From Bacteroidales bacterium (GTDB lineage: Bacteria > Bacteroidota > Bacteroidia > Bacteroidales > Bacteroidaceae): DNA of 35,377 nt. The position numbers and the translations under genes were made by a program. The stretch covers positions 1 to 35,377 of the forward strand of contig JAAYDO010000001.1 in assembly GCA_012729225.1 (NCBI GenBank), written 5' to 3'. The first letter of the stretch is position 1. Each line of letters begins with the position of its first letter. Below are positions 1 to 7,674 of this stretch, piece by piece. A model generated the notes under the pieces. The model ran no database searches and had not been told where the DNA came from. It was given only the letters and a program-made list of their open reading frames with translations.

Positions 1-2
1 AC

Positions 3-107
3 AACTTCGCCACAAACTTGTTCGCCGGGATTATTGCCTATAACCTGCTGCCTAAGAAGCCGGAAATGAACATTGAAATCATTGACAAAAGCAGACTCAT
101 TGCGTAG
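3..107 (+). CDS. C-terminal tail of a probable insertion-sequence transposase (5' end outside window)
   Basis: An open frame enters from the left edge and ends at TAG 105-107, giving 34 residues with the stretch NFATNLFAGIIAYNLLPKKP. An N-rich helix ending in an AYxxxPKKP motif resembles the C-terminal tails of some DDE transposases, possibly of the IS982 type; this is from memory and the visible piece is short. No start codon is visible. A possible terminator follows about 50 bases downstream. The piece could instead be the end of another chromosomal protein. Confidence 0.45.
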   Translation, partial: NFATNLFAGIIAYNLLPKKPEMNIEIIDKSRLIA

Positions 108-113
108 GGCTTA

Positions 114-128
114 CGTCGAACTCACGTT
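114..128 (+). repeat. Copy 1 of a 15-bp direct repeat CGTCGAACTCACGTT
   Basis: CGTCGAACTCACGTT lies just after the transposase tail. A copy matching at 13 of 15 positions (CGCCAAACTCACGTT) is at 468-482, where it overlaps the stop codon of the DUF4834 gene. The pair brackets a roughly 340-bp gene-free block that holds the 22-bp tandem repeats. It could be an IS end, a dispersed repeat or chance. Confidence 0.35.
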
Positions 129-153
129 CTTCCAAGCAAGAGAACGATGCTAT

Positions 154-175
154 CCCGAATTCTTGGGCTCTTTTT
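154..175 (+). terminator. Possible rho-independent terminator after the transposase tail
   Basis: CCCGA-ATTC-TTGGG can form a 5-bp stem (one G-T pair) with a 4-base loop, followed by CTCTTTTT. The stem is short, so this is only a candidate. Its position, about 50 bases past the stop codon, fits. Confidence 0.35.
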
Positions 176-245
176 ATCATCTTTATATACAATGCTTTAT
201 GGAGAACTAAGAACCCAATGCTTATGAGGAAAAAACGCACGCATG

Positions 246-355
246 GTTCATGGGTCATCGAACAATTGTTCATTGGTCATTGAACAATTGTTCGTTCGCC
301 ATCGAAGCATTGTTCATTTGTCACCGAACCATTGTTCATTGGAACTTGAAGAACG
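246..355 (+). repeat. Degenerate 22-bp tandem repeat, about five units
   Basis: Five consecutive 22-bp units begin at 246, 268, 290, 312 and 334, each starting GTTC and following the pattern GTTCATTGGTCATTGAACAA plus TT. The first two junctions create perfect 12-bp palindromes GAACAATTGTTC at 260-271 and 282-293. Later units are progressively diverged. There are no unique spacers, so this is not CRISPR. The rest of the 108-480 interval holds only the putative terminator and the two 15-bp repeat copies. I see no convincing gene in it; the plus-strand open frames there are repeat-encoded and do not look like proteins. Confidence 0.85.
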
Positions 356-467
356 TTTCAACCATATGGGGTGTCAAATGGCAGGGAAACCCTACCATTT
401 CATCCTCTCGCACGCACACATTTTATTCACCCTCTTCGATGACCATAGAGGTATGGTGTTGCGATTC

Positions 468-482
468 CGCCAAACTCACGTT
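468..482 (+). repeat. Copy 2 of the 15-bp direct repeat (CGCCAAACTCACGTT)
   Basis: Matches copy 1 at 114-128 in 13 of 15 positions and overlaps the last bases of the DUF4834 coding sequence on the opposite strand. See copy 1. Confidence 0.35.
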
Positions 483-777
483 ATTTTACATCCTCAAAAT
501 CCACATACGTACCTTCGTTCCGCCCAAATACTTTTCTATCTGTTGTGCTGTCTTCATTGCTGTGAGAGGATTGTGCACTCGATGAGTTGCTTGAGGTGGA
601 TTGGTTCTGCTGTCCACGAGGATTGGCGTTTGAGTTGTTCTTGCCCTTGAAAGCGCGATAGATGGATTTCAGATTGCTGAAACCTCCCACCATCTTGCTT
701 AATAGGTAGAGTCCTGTCGCTATCAGTGCCAGGACAAATAGAAATGTTATAAATAAGAATGAGAAGAATTCTGTCAT
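481..777 (-). CDS. DUF4834 family small membrane protein
   Basis: A 98-residue protein. A single hydrophobic N-terminal segment (about residues 4-29) is followed by a basic stretch (KSIYRAFKGK), a long Ser/Asn/Gln-rich low-complexity linker and a conserved-looking C-terminal block ending GTYVDFEDVK. That arrangement matches the DUF4834 family of Bacteroidetes, which I recall as commonly encoded beside phosphatidylserine synthase, as here. Function is unknown. The anchor suggests an inner-membrane protein with its tail in the cytoplasm or periplasm. It is the last gene of a three-gene minus-strand unit behind psd and pssA, 39 bases after pssA. ATG start at 777. Confidence 0.75.
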   Translation of the reverse strand: MTEFFSFLFITFLFVLALIATGLYLLSKMVGGFSNLKSIYRAFKGKNNSNANPRGQQNQSTSSNSSSAQSSHSNEDSTTDRKVFGRNEGTYVDFEDVK

Positions 778-816
778 GTTTAAGCTGACGTGTTAGAAAA
801 GAAGGTTTGTTCCTCC

Positions 817-1569
817 TTACTCTTCGTGCTTAGGCAAAACTGATGCCCCGATTGACATCAAGACATAAAGTCCGATGCATCCACACACTCCTCTGCAGAG
901 TCCCTGCCAAACTGTACCATATTCATCTATATACCCTGCCAAAGCACCACATGCAAGGATGATGATGGCAAGTGTGAGGAAGATGAATTTGATGCGGTCT
1001 TTCTTCCATGACATGCTCTTGAAGGCAAACATGGGTACTTCACATACCAAAAGCCAGCAGAAGAGGATGACGAACAGGAAGAGGAAAAAAGCATTGAATC
1101 TTGGGCTTGTCAGCCACCCCTCGCTACTTGAGAGAAGTGCTCCCCAGAAGATTGCATTGGCGGGCGTAGGCATGCCTATGAAGCTTGTGTGCTGACGTTC
1201 GTCAATATTGAATTTAGCAAGTCTCAATGCAGAGAAAGCAGCAATGAGGAAAGCGGTAAATGGCATGGCACGGAAAAAGAAATCGCTGGCCATAAAAGTA
1301 GGGTAGGCTACTCTGGTGAACAGAGTGAATACCATGGCCGCTGGTGCTACACCAAAGGTTACGCAGTCTGCTAAAGAGTCCAGTTCTACCCCCATTCTGC
1401 CACTCACACCAAGTGCTCGTGCTGTCATGCCGTCAAAGAAGTCGAAGAAGGCTCCCAAGAGGATGAAAAGGAATGCGAACTGATAGCCATGATGAAATGC
1501 TGCATAGGTGGCAGTGCATCCACAGATGAGGTTGCAGCAGGTGATAATATTTGGAATATGCTTTTTCAT
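817..1569 (-). CDS. pssA: CDP-diacylglycerol--serine O-phosphatidyltransferase
   Basis: Makes phosphatidylserine from CDP-diacylglycerol and L-serine, the first committed step to phosphatidylethanolamine; an integral inner-membrane enzyme. The CDP-alcohol phosphatidyltransferase signature DGxxAR(x8)GxxxDxxxD is complete: DGMTARALGVSG, then RMGVELDSLAD. Several hydrophobic segments follow, consistent with the multi-pass family fold, and the length (250 aa) is normal for the Bacteroidetes enzyme. The frame opens further upstream only through a TTG codon at 1581, so the ATG at 1569 (MKKHIPNIIT) is preferred. It lies 61 bases downstream of psd, the next enzyme of the pathway, so the two are probably co-transcribed from the promoter at 2360-2395. 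Confidence 0.95.
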   Translation of the reverse strand: MKKHIPNIITCCNLICGCTATYAAFHHGYQFAFLFILLGAFFDFFDGMTARALGVSGRMGVELDSLADCVTFGVAPAAMVFTLFTRVAYPTFMASDFFFRAMPFTAFLIAAFSALRLAKFNIDERQHTSFIGMPTPANAIFWGALLSSSEGWLTSPRFNAFFLFLFVILFCWLLVCEVPMFAFKSMSWKKDRIKFIFLTLAIIILACGALAGYIDEYGTVWQGLCRGVCGCIGLYVLMSIGASVLPKHEE

Positions 1570-1630
1570 GGTAATAATCAACTGATGGTGTGTTAAGTCT
1601 GGAGATTTTAAGAATGGAAAATGGTGGAAC

Positions 1631-2338
1631 TTACTTCAGGCGTGCAATCAAAGTTTCATCGCCCACGGTTGCTTGCCCCATCTTAACCAGTACCTCAGTA
1701 CCTAATGGCAAATAGACATCCACACGACTGCCAAACTTGATGAATCCCATGTGGTCATCAATATAGCACTCCTCTCCAGCCTTTGGATAGGTAACAATAC
1801 GACGTGCCAATGCTCCTGCTATCTGGCGCACCATCACTTCTTCTCCATGAGGAGTGCGGATGACAACCATGGAACGCTCATTCTCTGTGCTTGCTTTTGG
1901 CAAATATGCTTTATGATAATTTCCATCTTGATGTTCCACTTTCGTCACAACTCCTTCGCAAGGAATCCAGTTGGCATGTACATTTGTCAAACTCATGAAG
2001 ATGGAAAGCATCAATCTCTTGTCGTGGAAATATTCTCTTTCCTCCACTTCCTCAATCACCACCATGTGACCGTCGCAAGGTGCAACGATTGATTTGTTGG
2101 TAGGACCATTGAACATGCGGATAGGGCAACGGAAGAAATTCAGCAGGATACCATACACCACCAATACCGCAGCAATGATGAGGTATGACAAAATCCATAA
2201 AGATTCTCTCGAGAACCAAGCCAAACTGATAATTACAGCGGCTAAAACTCCCGAGTATAGGAGAGTGTGTTTACCCTCGTGGTGTAATCGTATCTTATTC
2301 CTTCTCTTATTGTGTATAAGTGGTTTCTCTTTTGGCAT
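1631..2338 (-). CDS. psd: Phosphatidylserine decarboxylase proenzyme
   Basis: Decarboxylates phosphatidylserine to phosphatidylethanolamine at the inner membrane, using a pyruvoyl group formed by self-cleavage. The 235-residue chain has two hydrophobic N-terminal segments (about residues 28-44 and 48-67), the conserved region [11 protein letters not shown], and near the C-terminus [13 protein letters not shown]. The Gly-Ser pair there is the expected self-cleavage site, with the Ser becoming the pyruvoyl residue, as in the short bacterial/archaeal-type enzymes (LGST is the E. coli equivalent). First gene of the psd-pssA-DUF4834 unit. The ATG at 2338 lies just 22 bases from a strong promoter match. 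Confidence 0.95.
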   Translation of the reverse strand: MPKEKPLIHNKRRNKIRLHHEGKHTLLYSGVLAAVIISLAWFSRESLWILSYLIIAAVLVVYGILLNFFRCPIRMFNGPTNKSIVAPCDGHMVVIEEVEEREYFHDKRLMLSIFMSLTNVHANWIPCEGVVTKVEHQDGNYHKAYLPKASTENERSMVVIRTPHGEEVMVRQIAGALARRIVTYPKAGEECYIDDHMGFIKFGSRVDVYLPLGTEVLVKMGQATVGDETLIARLK

Positions 2339-2359
2339 AATATAATCTCTTATCTAATG

Positions 2360-2391
2360 CAAAGGTATGTAATATTTGGCTAAGACACAAA
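2360..2391 (-). promoter_or_regulatory. Bacteroidetes sigma-ABfr-type promoter for psd-pssA-DUF4834
   Basis: On the minus strand, TTTG (2391-2388) and TACCTTTG (2367-2360) are separated by exactly 20 bases. This fits the Bacteroidetes -33/-7 consensus TTTG-N19-21-TAnnTTTG. Transcription would start only about 15 bases before the psd ATG at 2338, giving a short leader. Confidence 0.8.
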
Positions 2392-2427
2392 CAAAAGCCA
2401 TTTTTTCCGCATTTTTCATTAAAAGTT

Positions 2428-2459
2428 TTTGGGAAATCCAAATTAAAGTCATAACTTTG
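2428..2459 (+). promoter_or_regulatory. Bacteroidetes promoter for the tRNA-Gln/tRNA-Met unit
   Basis: TTTG (2428-2431), 20 bases, then TAACTTTG (2452-2459): a full match to the -33/-7 consensus on the plus strand. It is divergent from the psd promoter, with the two -33 boxes 36 bases apart. Transcription would begin near 2466, about 65 bases before tRNA-Gln. Confidence 0.8.
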
Positions 2460-2529
2460 CACCCGCATTCGGGAAGAGTGTTTCTTTTTTGAGGCAACAT
2501 CTTCATTTCTCCGAACGCTTTTTTAGGAT

Positions 2530-2600
2530 TGTGCTATGGTGTAATGGCAGCACTAGAGTTTTTGGTTCTCTCAGTCTAGGTTCGAATCCTGGTAGCACAA
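2530..2600 (+). tRNA. tRNA-Gln (anticodon TTG)
   Basis: 71-nt cloverleaf. Acceptor arms TGTGCTA (2530-2536) and TAGCACA (2593-2599) pair fully. The anticodon loop TTTTGGT carries TTG at 2562-2564, and the T-loop is GGTTCGAATCC. The anticodon stem has a T-T mismatch next to the loop (2559/2567). The CCA end is not encoded. First gene after the promoter at 2428-2459. Confidence 0.92.
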
Positions 2601-2655
2601 CTTGCGAGAAGGTTTTTCCCTTGAAGTTGCATGATGCAATCTTTATCTCGCTATC

Positions 2656-2729
2656 GGACTTGTAGCTCAGTTGGTTAGAGCAACAGACTCATAATCTGGA
2701 GGTCCTTGGTTCAAGCCCAAGCTGGTCCA
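2656..2729 (+). tRNA. tRNA-Met (anticodon CAT)
   Basis: 74-nt cloverleaf with D-arm AGCTCAGTTGGTTAGAGC, anticodon CAT at 2690-2692 in the loop CTCATAA, and T-loop GGTTCAAGCCC. CAT could also mark tRNA-Ile2 (lysidine-modified) or the initiator. The general resemblance to Bacteroidetes elongator tRNA-Met makes that the favoured call. Two non-canonical pairs are visible: T-T at acceptor position 6 and A-G at the base of the anticodon stem. CCA is not encoded. A terminator follows directly. Confidence 0.88.
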
Positions 2730-2740
2730 CATTGAAAATC

Positions 2741-2776
2741 AAGCACTTACAAAGTTTTTGTAGGTGCTTTTTCTTT
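2741..2776 (+). terminator. Rho-independent terminator of the tRNA unit
   Basis: AAGCACTTACAAA and TTTGTAGGTGCTT form a long, near-perfect stem (one C-G to T-G change), followed by TTTTCTTTT. It lies 12 bases after tRNA-Met. Confidence 0.85.
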
Positions 2777-2780
2777 TCTT

Positions 2781-2986
2781 GGTGAACATGAGGTGAACAT
2801 AGAGAGCCCGAAGTGACCTTTAGGCGACCTTCCGAAATTCAATGTGATTTCTTGTGAGTTCAAGAAATTTATTCATGGCATACTGCGCCAAATAGACATC
2901 TCTCACGCTATGGATAAGTGGGAACATTTTGGGAACAACAACCCCACTGACAATCGGCATTGTTTCTAAAAATCAGTGGGGTTGTT
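2781..2986 (+). other. Possible relic of a tRNA-associated integrase attachment site
   Basis: The 355-base interval between tRNA-Met and the LRR gene has no credible gene but is structured. GGTGAACAT occurs at 2781-2789 and 2792-2800 (11-bp period), and TGGGAACA at 2919-2926 and 2930-2937 (again 11 bp). This gives four GKGAACA copies in two pairs one helical turn apart. Between them is an inverted repeat ATTTCTTG/CAAGAAAT (2847-2854/2861-2868). The right end is a 14-bp perfect hairpin AACAACCCCACTGA/TCAGTGGGGTTGTT (2937-2950/2973-2986). Paired short direct repeats beside a tRNA 3' end are what arm-type sites of tyrosine recombinases look like. No integrase lies beside it. Confidence 0.35.
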
Positions 2987-3084
2987 CGTTTCGTTGTCAA
3001 TCTTGAAAAGATGATTACAAGTAATTCAGATAAGTTCGTACTCTTCAATTAAAACAGCTAAACTTAGAATGGAAGATCATCACT

Positions 3085-3795
3085 TTAGCTATTCATTGTA
3101 TTTGTTAACAACTTAACTGATTGCTCATTGAATAATTCCTTATATTTATCAAAATCTTGTTTTACATATACTTCTGTCAATGATATACCACTGAAAGACG
3201 AGAATCCAAGAGAGGAATATGGACATCTTATTGTCAATGACTTCAGGTTATCACAACCATAAAACGTATCGCTATCTATATATCTAATGTTTTCTGGAAT
3301 ATCGATACAATTTATCGAACATCCAGAAAAAGCACTTCTTCTAATATATTTCAAACCATATGGTAAAATAACACTTAAAACCTCTTTTGCCCCTTCAAAT
3401 GCTTCCTTTCCAATAGTTTCAATAGTGTTTGGCAAAACAATTGTTTCTTGTTTTGATAAGCATGCGATAAGAGTTTTTTTGTCAGCTGTCATAAGTAAAC
3501 CATGTTCAAAAAGAAAATGCTCAGATCTACAATCAATATATTCAATGCCAGATTCACGGAAAGGATTACCTTCAATTTCTATAATGCTTTCAGGTAGCGT
3601 AAAACTTTTCAGTGAAGTGCATCCCCAAAGAAAATTGGAAGGTATTTGTTTGATTGTTTTTGGAATCTTTATTTTTTCTAATGAACTACAGCAACCAAAG
3701 TTATTGTCAGCTAATTGTTCAACGCTATCAGGAATATCTACGGACTTAAGTGATTTGCATATTGTATCTTCACAAATGACAAAGATTCGTATTAT
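3085..3795 (-). pseudogene. BspA-type leucine-rich-repeat protein fragment lacking a start and signal peptide
   Basis: The frame is open from a stop at 3796-3798 to TAA at 3085-3087 (236 codons). It encodes LRR_5 (BspA/TpLRR) repeats throughout, e.g. SLEKIKIPKTIKQIPSNFLW, SFTLPESIIEIEG and TIVLPNTIETIGKEAFEGA. The first ATG is only at 3492, in the middle of the repeat array. Starting there would discard about 100 residues that carry the same repeats. Intact members are secreted, with a signal peptide and usually a C-terminal sorting or surface domain; neither is present. The likely reading is a 5'-truncated remnant abutting the end of the DUF5686 gene. A non-ATG start (ATA/ATC region near 3795) is less likely. 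Low-GC codon use resembles imported surface-protein genes. Confidence 0.65.
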
Positions 3796-3826
3796 TTACA
3801 TTTCGCTGTTTGTGGTGAAATATATG

Positions 3827-6385
3827 TTAAAACTTAAATTCTAATGCAAATTTGACTGCTTGCTTTTTCGCTGTGGGTAAATCCAAATAATTAAGCCTTC
3901 GAATATATTCCACATGCAATATATTCAAGATGTTATGTACACCGATAGACAATTCCCAGTAAGGATTATTAGAATCCATTATATAACTGCCATCAGGAAA
4001 AGGCATCAGAATACTAGAAGAAATATTATTCCTTAAATATGGATTATTTTTATCGGAAAGATCGCCCCATAGGCATTTTAATCCAAGGCATTCTCTACAT
4101 TTCATCATTTTTAGAATAGGTATTCGGTTAAATAGTTTGCCTTGCAAATCCCATGTGAGCTCCCATGAAAGGAATCTGTCATTGAGGAACTCCATATTAT
4201 TAATTAGGTCAAAAGTATTTGGGGACTTGTAAATGCTAACATTAGTTGCTGGCATTATTAATAATGGGAATGGGACTTGATTCCATTGGACTCCAACTAA
4301 CAACCTGCCTTCAATGCATCCAAAACCCATGGGCAACCAGAATGGCTTTGTGAGTTCCATTTCCGTATAATTGTAGTTGTATTGTCCACCTAACAGACCT
4401 TCGAATCCCTTTGTATGTTGCAATCTTATTATTGGCGAACTATAATTGATAGCCCATCGTTGTTGCTTGGTTGTAAAATAGGTTTCGTTAGGTGCATATC
4501 TCAGACCTATTGTTCCTTCTGAATAGCGAATGGATGAAAGTTGCGTTATTCTACCCATTGGTTTGAAAGCAATAATCCCTAAGGGTCTTACTTTCTCGGT
4601 CCTCATTTCCCCATACACTTTGAATCCATTCAACCATTCGTAATCGAGACGAACAGACTGACGATTATACAGGAACATCTTGTCAATGTCAGTTGTCTTT
4701 ATAGAGGTAAAAACATTGTCCTTGTCGGAATCTAGAAATTTGTCGCTTGGCAGAGCAACATCACGCATAGATTCAATAGTGAGGGTACGTTTAGGATATT
4801 CGTATGGCTGGTACTTAGGAGAACTAAAACTATAAATGAGCTGGACATCGTAGTAATTCTCTTTTGATTTGAATGCATGAGCATAATATCCCTTTAAAAA
4901 AAGATGAGGATGGAGGTTAGCCGTGGTTTGTCCTCCAAATCGGAATCTCAGGCCATCATTGAAATTACTGGAGAGAGTGCTGAATACTGGTCCAATGTCG
5001 AACTTGCTAGGGGAATACTCACTGCCTGTTTCGATAAAGTTCTCAAACAACATTTTCATGCCTATCATCAGGTTCTTAAACCCACGTATTTTGTACATCT
5101 CCGTCACCAAGGAATCAACAGCATACTCCCCACGTGTCATAGTTCCCTTCCTATAATTCTCCCAATAAAGGAATGGACGTTTTTCTGCATCTATGGTACT
5201 TACAACGGACCTGTTGTCGTGCATCAAGGAATCAGGCAATGGAGAGAAGGAGAAATTAGAACGTCGAGTGTTTCGAATAATGATGGCTTTAGCAGCATTC
5301 TTGGTAATGTCCATTTCTGCTATCATGTCATCATGCCCCAGAACCCATTCGCCTGTATCTAGCAAAACAAACTCCTGGATGCAACGCATGTTGTCTATCC
5401 AGTTCACATCACTACTTTTCGGAAAAGACATTTCACATCGTCTTACTTGGTATGAACCATCTGCCATGACAAGCAATTTCCCTTTAAATCCGAAGTCCTG
5501 CTGATTGACAGGAAAGAAGTCTACTTGATAGCAGGTGTCCCGTGCAACAAGAATTGTGTCGGTGATGTAGTAATGGTAGAAAGTGATAGCATCGCGGCCT
5601 ATGGGACTGGAAAAGGCATGATGCAAGAAGCGTATCTCGTTGTCGTAAATATCAATGTCGTTGAAATAGTCCTTTAATATGACGTTGATTATCTCGCCCG
5701 TCTGAAACAAGTTGCTTATGCCAGAGATACGATGGGCATGAACTATCTCTTTCTCGAATCGAGAAGACTTACAATAAAGCCGCTCAATTACAGTTTCTTC
5801 TACCATAACTGGCAACGTTAGTTTATTGTTGTATTGAGAAACCTCTAAGTGGTTGTTCAGCCAAGGACGATCCTTGAAGAGACCTCTTTGTAAATCCTCC
5901 TGCTTTAAGTCGTTAAATCCGGCACTTATCTTCTGGTAATTCGTATATCTATAATAGTCCCTATTTCGTAAACTTGTTTTTTGCTTAGCAGCAATCACTT
6001 TTCTCATGAGTTCCACGGCTGGATTGTTCTTGCGTTGGTATCTCTCGCGTTTAGCCTTCACGGTCACTTCGTTTAGTTGCATGGTTACGGGTTCCATAGC
6101 TATGATAGCTTCGTATGGCTCACTCTTAAAGCTATATTCCAAACGCTTATACCCTACAGATGTTACTATGACGCGTTGCTCCATATTTTGAGGCAAAATG
6201 AAACGGCCTTCCATATCTGCCTTGGTGAGAACTCTACCATAAAAGTCGCTGACTGTCGCCCCTGCTATAGGTAGACTGTCAGAGCTGTCAATAACGATTC
6301 CTCTTAATTGTGCTATTGCAGGCTGTATGCTAACACTTAGCAGGAAGAACGTTATCAGTGTAATATTTCCTATTAATCTTGCCAT
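3827..6385 (-). CDS. DUF5686/carboxypeptidase-regulatory-like outer-membrane protein, last gene of the APE operon
   Basis: About 852 residues from ATG 6385. The longer frame begins at a TTG at 6400. The signal peptide runs MARLIGNITLITFFLLSV to IQPAIA, then QLRG. Residues about 25-110 form a CarboxypepD_reg-like beta-sandwich (GIVIDSSDSLPIAGATVSD, ITSVGYK-like VTSVGYKRLEYSF). The remainder matches the DUF5686 layout, with many alternating aromatic strands in the C-terminal third and a terminal ...KFALEFKF, suggesting an outer-membrane barrel. Function of the family is unknown. It overlaps the ligase gene by 56 bases in a different frame, so it is tightly coupled to the pigment operon. Inference: an outer-membrane partner or final-location factor for the pigment. 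It could instead be an unrelated passenger, as DUF5686 proteins are common outside APE loci. Confidence 0.8.
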   Translation of the reverse strand: MARLIGNITLITFFLLSVSIQPAIAQLRGIVIDSSDSLPIAGATVSDFYGRVLTKADMEGRFILPQNMEQRVIVTSVGYKRLEYSFKSEPYEAIIAMEPVTMQLNEVTVKAKRERYQRKNNPAVELMRKVIAAKQKTSLRNRDYYRYTNYQKISAGFNDLKQEDLQRGLFKDRPWLNNHLEVSQYNNKLTLPVMVEETVIERLYCKSSRFEKEIVHAHRISGISNLFQTGEIINVILKDYFNDIDIYDNEIRFLHHAFSSPIGRDAITFYHYYITDTILVARDTCYQVDFFPVNQQDFGFKGKLLVMADGSYQVRRCEMSFPKSSDVNWIDNMRCIQEFVLLDTGEWVLGHDDMIAEMDITKNAAKAIIIRNTRRSNFSFSPLPDSLMHDNRSVVSTIDAEKRPFLYWENYRKGTMTRGEYAVDSLVTEMYKIRGFKNLMIGMKMLFENFIETGSEYSPSKFDIGPVFSTLSSNFNDGLRFRFGGQTTANLHPHLFLKGYYAHAFKSKENYYDVQLIYSFSSPKYQPYEYPKRTLTIESMRDVALPSDKFLDSDKDNVFTSIKTTDIDKMFLYNRQSVRLDYEWLNGFKVYGEMRTEKVRPLGIIAFKPMGRITQLSSIRYSEGTIGLRYAPNETYFTTKQQRWAINYSSPIIRLQHTKGFEGLLGGQYNYNYTEMELTKPFWLPMGFGCIEGRLLVGVQWNQVPFPLLIMPATNVSIYKSPNTFDLINNMEFLNDRFLSWELTWDLQGKLFNRIPILKMMKCRECLGLKCLWGDLSDKNNPYLRNNISSSILMPFPDGSYIMDSNNPYWELSIGVHNILNILHVEYIRRLNYLDLPTAKKQAVKFALEFKF

Positions 6386-7673
6386 TGAAAGTTCGTTCAA
6401 CCTTCTCCACCTGACTATACAACATGGGTATCTTATATGGTTCCAACTTCGATTTCAGATACAGTGCCAATTCCTTTCGGTTTAGCTCTTTACCTTCCTT
6501 CATGACAACCAATAGTTTCAAGGCTTTGCCTGTAATGATGTGATCAACGGGCAAACAAACACAATCTTTTACATCTGGAAAAGAAAGAACAGCATCTTCC
6601 ACTTCCGTGGGAGCCACCTTAAATCCACCAACGTTAATAACATCATCCTCACGACCAGTAAGATGTAGCATACCCTCAGCATCCAGTTTCCCAATGTCTG
6701 AAGTATAGATAACACTTTCTTTCAATACAGATGCCGTTCGCTCAGGATCCCCAACATATCCAGACATCAAGGTTTTTCCTTTACAAGCTATTAATCCTTT
6801 GTCGGTAATCATAATCTGGGAATGTTTCATAGGTTTACCCAAGCAACCAGCTTCACACCTTCCATCATTATAATTATAAGTGCTGATGATTCCAGTTTCC
6901 GTTGAAGCGTAGGTATTGTATAGCCGTGTGGTCGGCAATAATTGACATAACGTCATCATGTCGGAATGTGATATCGCTGCGGCCCCTGTTTCAATAAAGT
7001 CTATCTTGTTTGACAGTGAGGACAAACGTTCAGCTCCAAACTGGATAAGAATACGAATGCTGGCAGGGACCAAGAATGTTGCCATTTTGGATGCAGAATA
7101 ATCAAAGGCATCAAAGAACTTGTTCAGGTCTTTCAGACCATCTACAATGATGATTGTTGCCCCCAGCATGATAACTGGATAGATTTTGGACAGGCTTCCA
7201 ATATGATTCAGTGGACCATTAACTACAAATGCCAGTTCATGAGAGAACCCCTGGCCATCAATCAGATTCTCTGCATCGGCAATGATGGTCTGATGACTAA
7301 TGATTACTCCTTTTGATTTTCCTGTTGTCCCCGTCGTATATAGTATATCTGCAGAACCCTTCGGAACGTTATGAGGACACAGTTCACTAGAAATCTTTTG
7401 GAATGAGGATTCTGGCAAATCCTTTTCCAAAGGCGCAACGACACATCCTATCATGTGAAATGCAAAGTACTCCACAAGAAAACCGATAGAAGGAATTGCT
7501 CTCAGACATACTATTTGACCATCTTGATAATTTGCCTCTTTTAGTTCAATGGTTTTTCTTTTAATTCTTTCATGTAGTGCTTGGTATGTACACTTTTCAT
7601 TACCACACACGACAGCTATTTTGTCTGGGTAAGTTGTCGCATTGCGTTCGATATAATCCTCTATGGTCATCAT
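6330..7673 (-). CDS. AMP-forming acyl/aryl ligase (ANL superfamily), ApeH-like starter-activating enzyme
   Basis: Adenylates a carboxylic acid and passes it to a pantetheine thiol. Visible core motifs (numbering from ATG 7673): the phosphate-binding loop YTTGTTGKSKG (about 112-122), NTYASTETG (about 253-261), YTSDIGKLDAEG (about 323-334), LTGREDDVINVGGFKVAP (about 338-355), and the C-terminal catalytic Lys in FNGKINRKYY (Lys about 432). At 447 residues it is compact for the family. The ATG at 7673 is chosen because it follows the TGA of the upstream ACP by one base; the longer frame would run through the ACP gene. Adjacency to a dedicated ACP suggests it loads an aryl acid starter such as 4-hydroxybenzoate or a coumarate. 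The substrate is inferred. Confidence 0.85.
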   Translation of the reverse strand: MMTIEDYIERNATTYPDKIAVVCGNEKCTYQALHERIKRKTIELKEANYQDGQIVCLRAIPSIGFLVEYFAFHMIGCVVAPLEKDLPESSFQKISSELCPHNVPKGSADILYTTGTTGKSKGVIISHQTIIADAENLIDGQGFSHELAFVVNGPLNHIGSLSKIYPVIMLGATIIIVDGLKDLNKFFDAFDYSASKMATFLVPASIRILIQFGAERLSSLSNKIDFIETGAAAISHSDMMTLCQLLPTTRLYNTYASTETGIISTYNYNDGRCEAGCLGKPMKHSQIMITDKGLIACKGKTLMSGYVGDPERTASVLKESVIYTSDIGKLDAEGMLHLTGREDDVINVGGFKVAPTEVEDAVLSFPDVKDCVCLPVDHIITGKALKLLVVMKEGKELNRKELALYLKSKLEPYKIPMLYSQVEKVERTFNGKINRKYYTDNVLPAKC

Positions 7674-7674
7674 G

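Noticed and set aside
246-355. CRISPR array
   Set aside because: Units are directly contiguous with no unique spacers, diverge from one another, and no cas gene is in the window.
3287-3844. Plus-strand open frame of 185 codons opposite the LRR gene
   Set aside because: It is the antisense of the leucine-rich repeats, has no recognisable features, and the minus-strand frame shows clear protein repeats.
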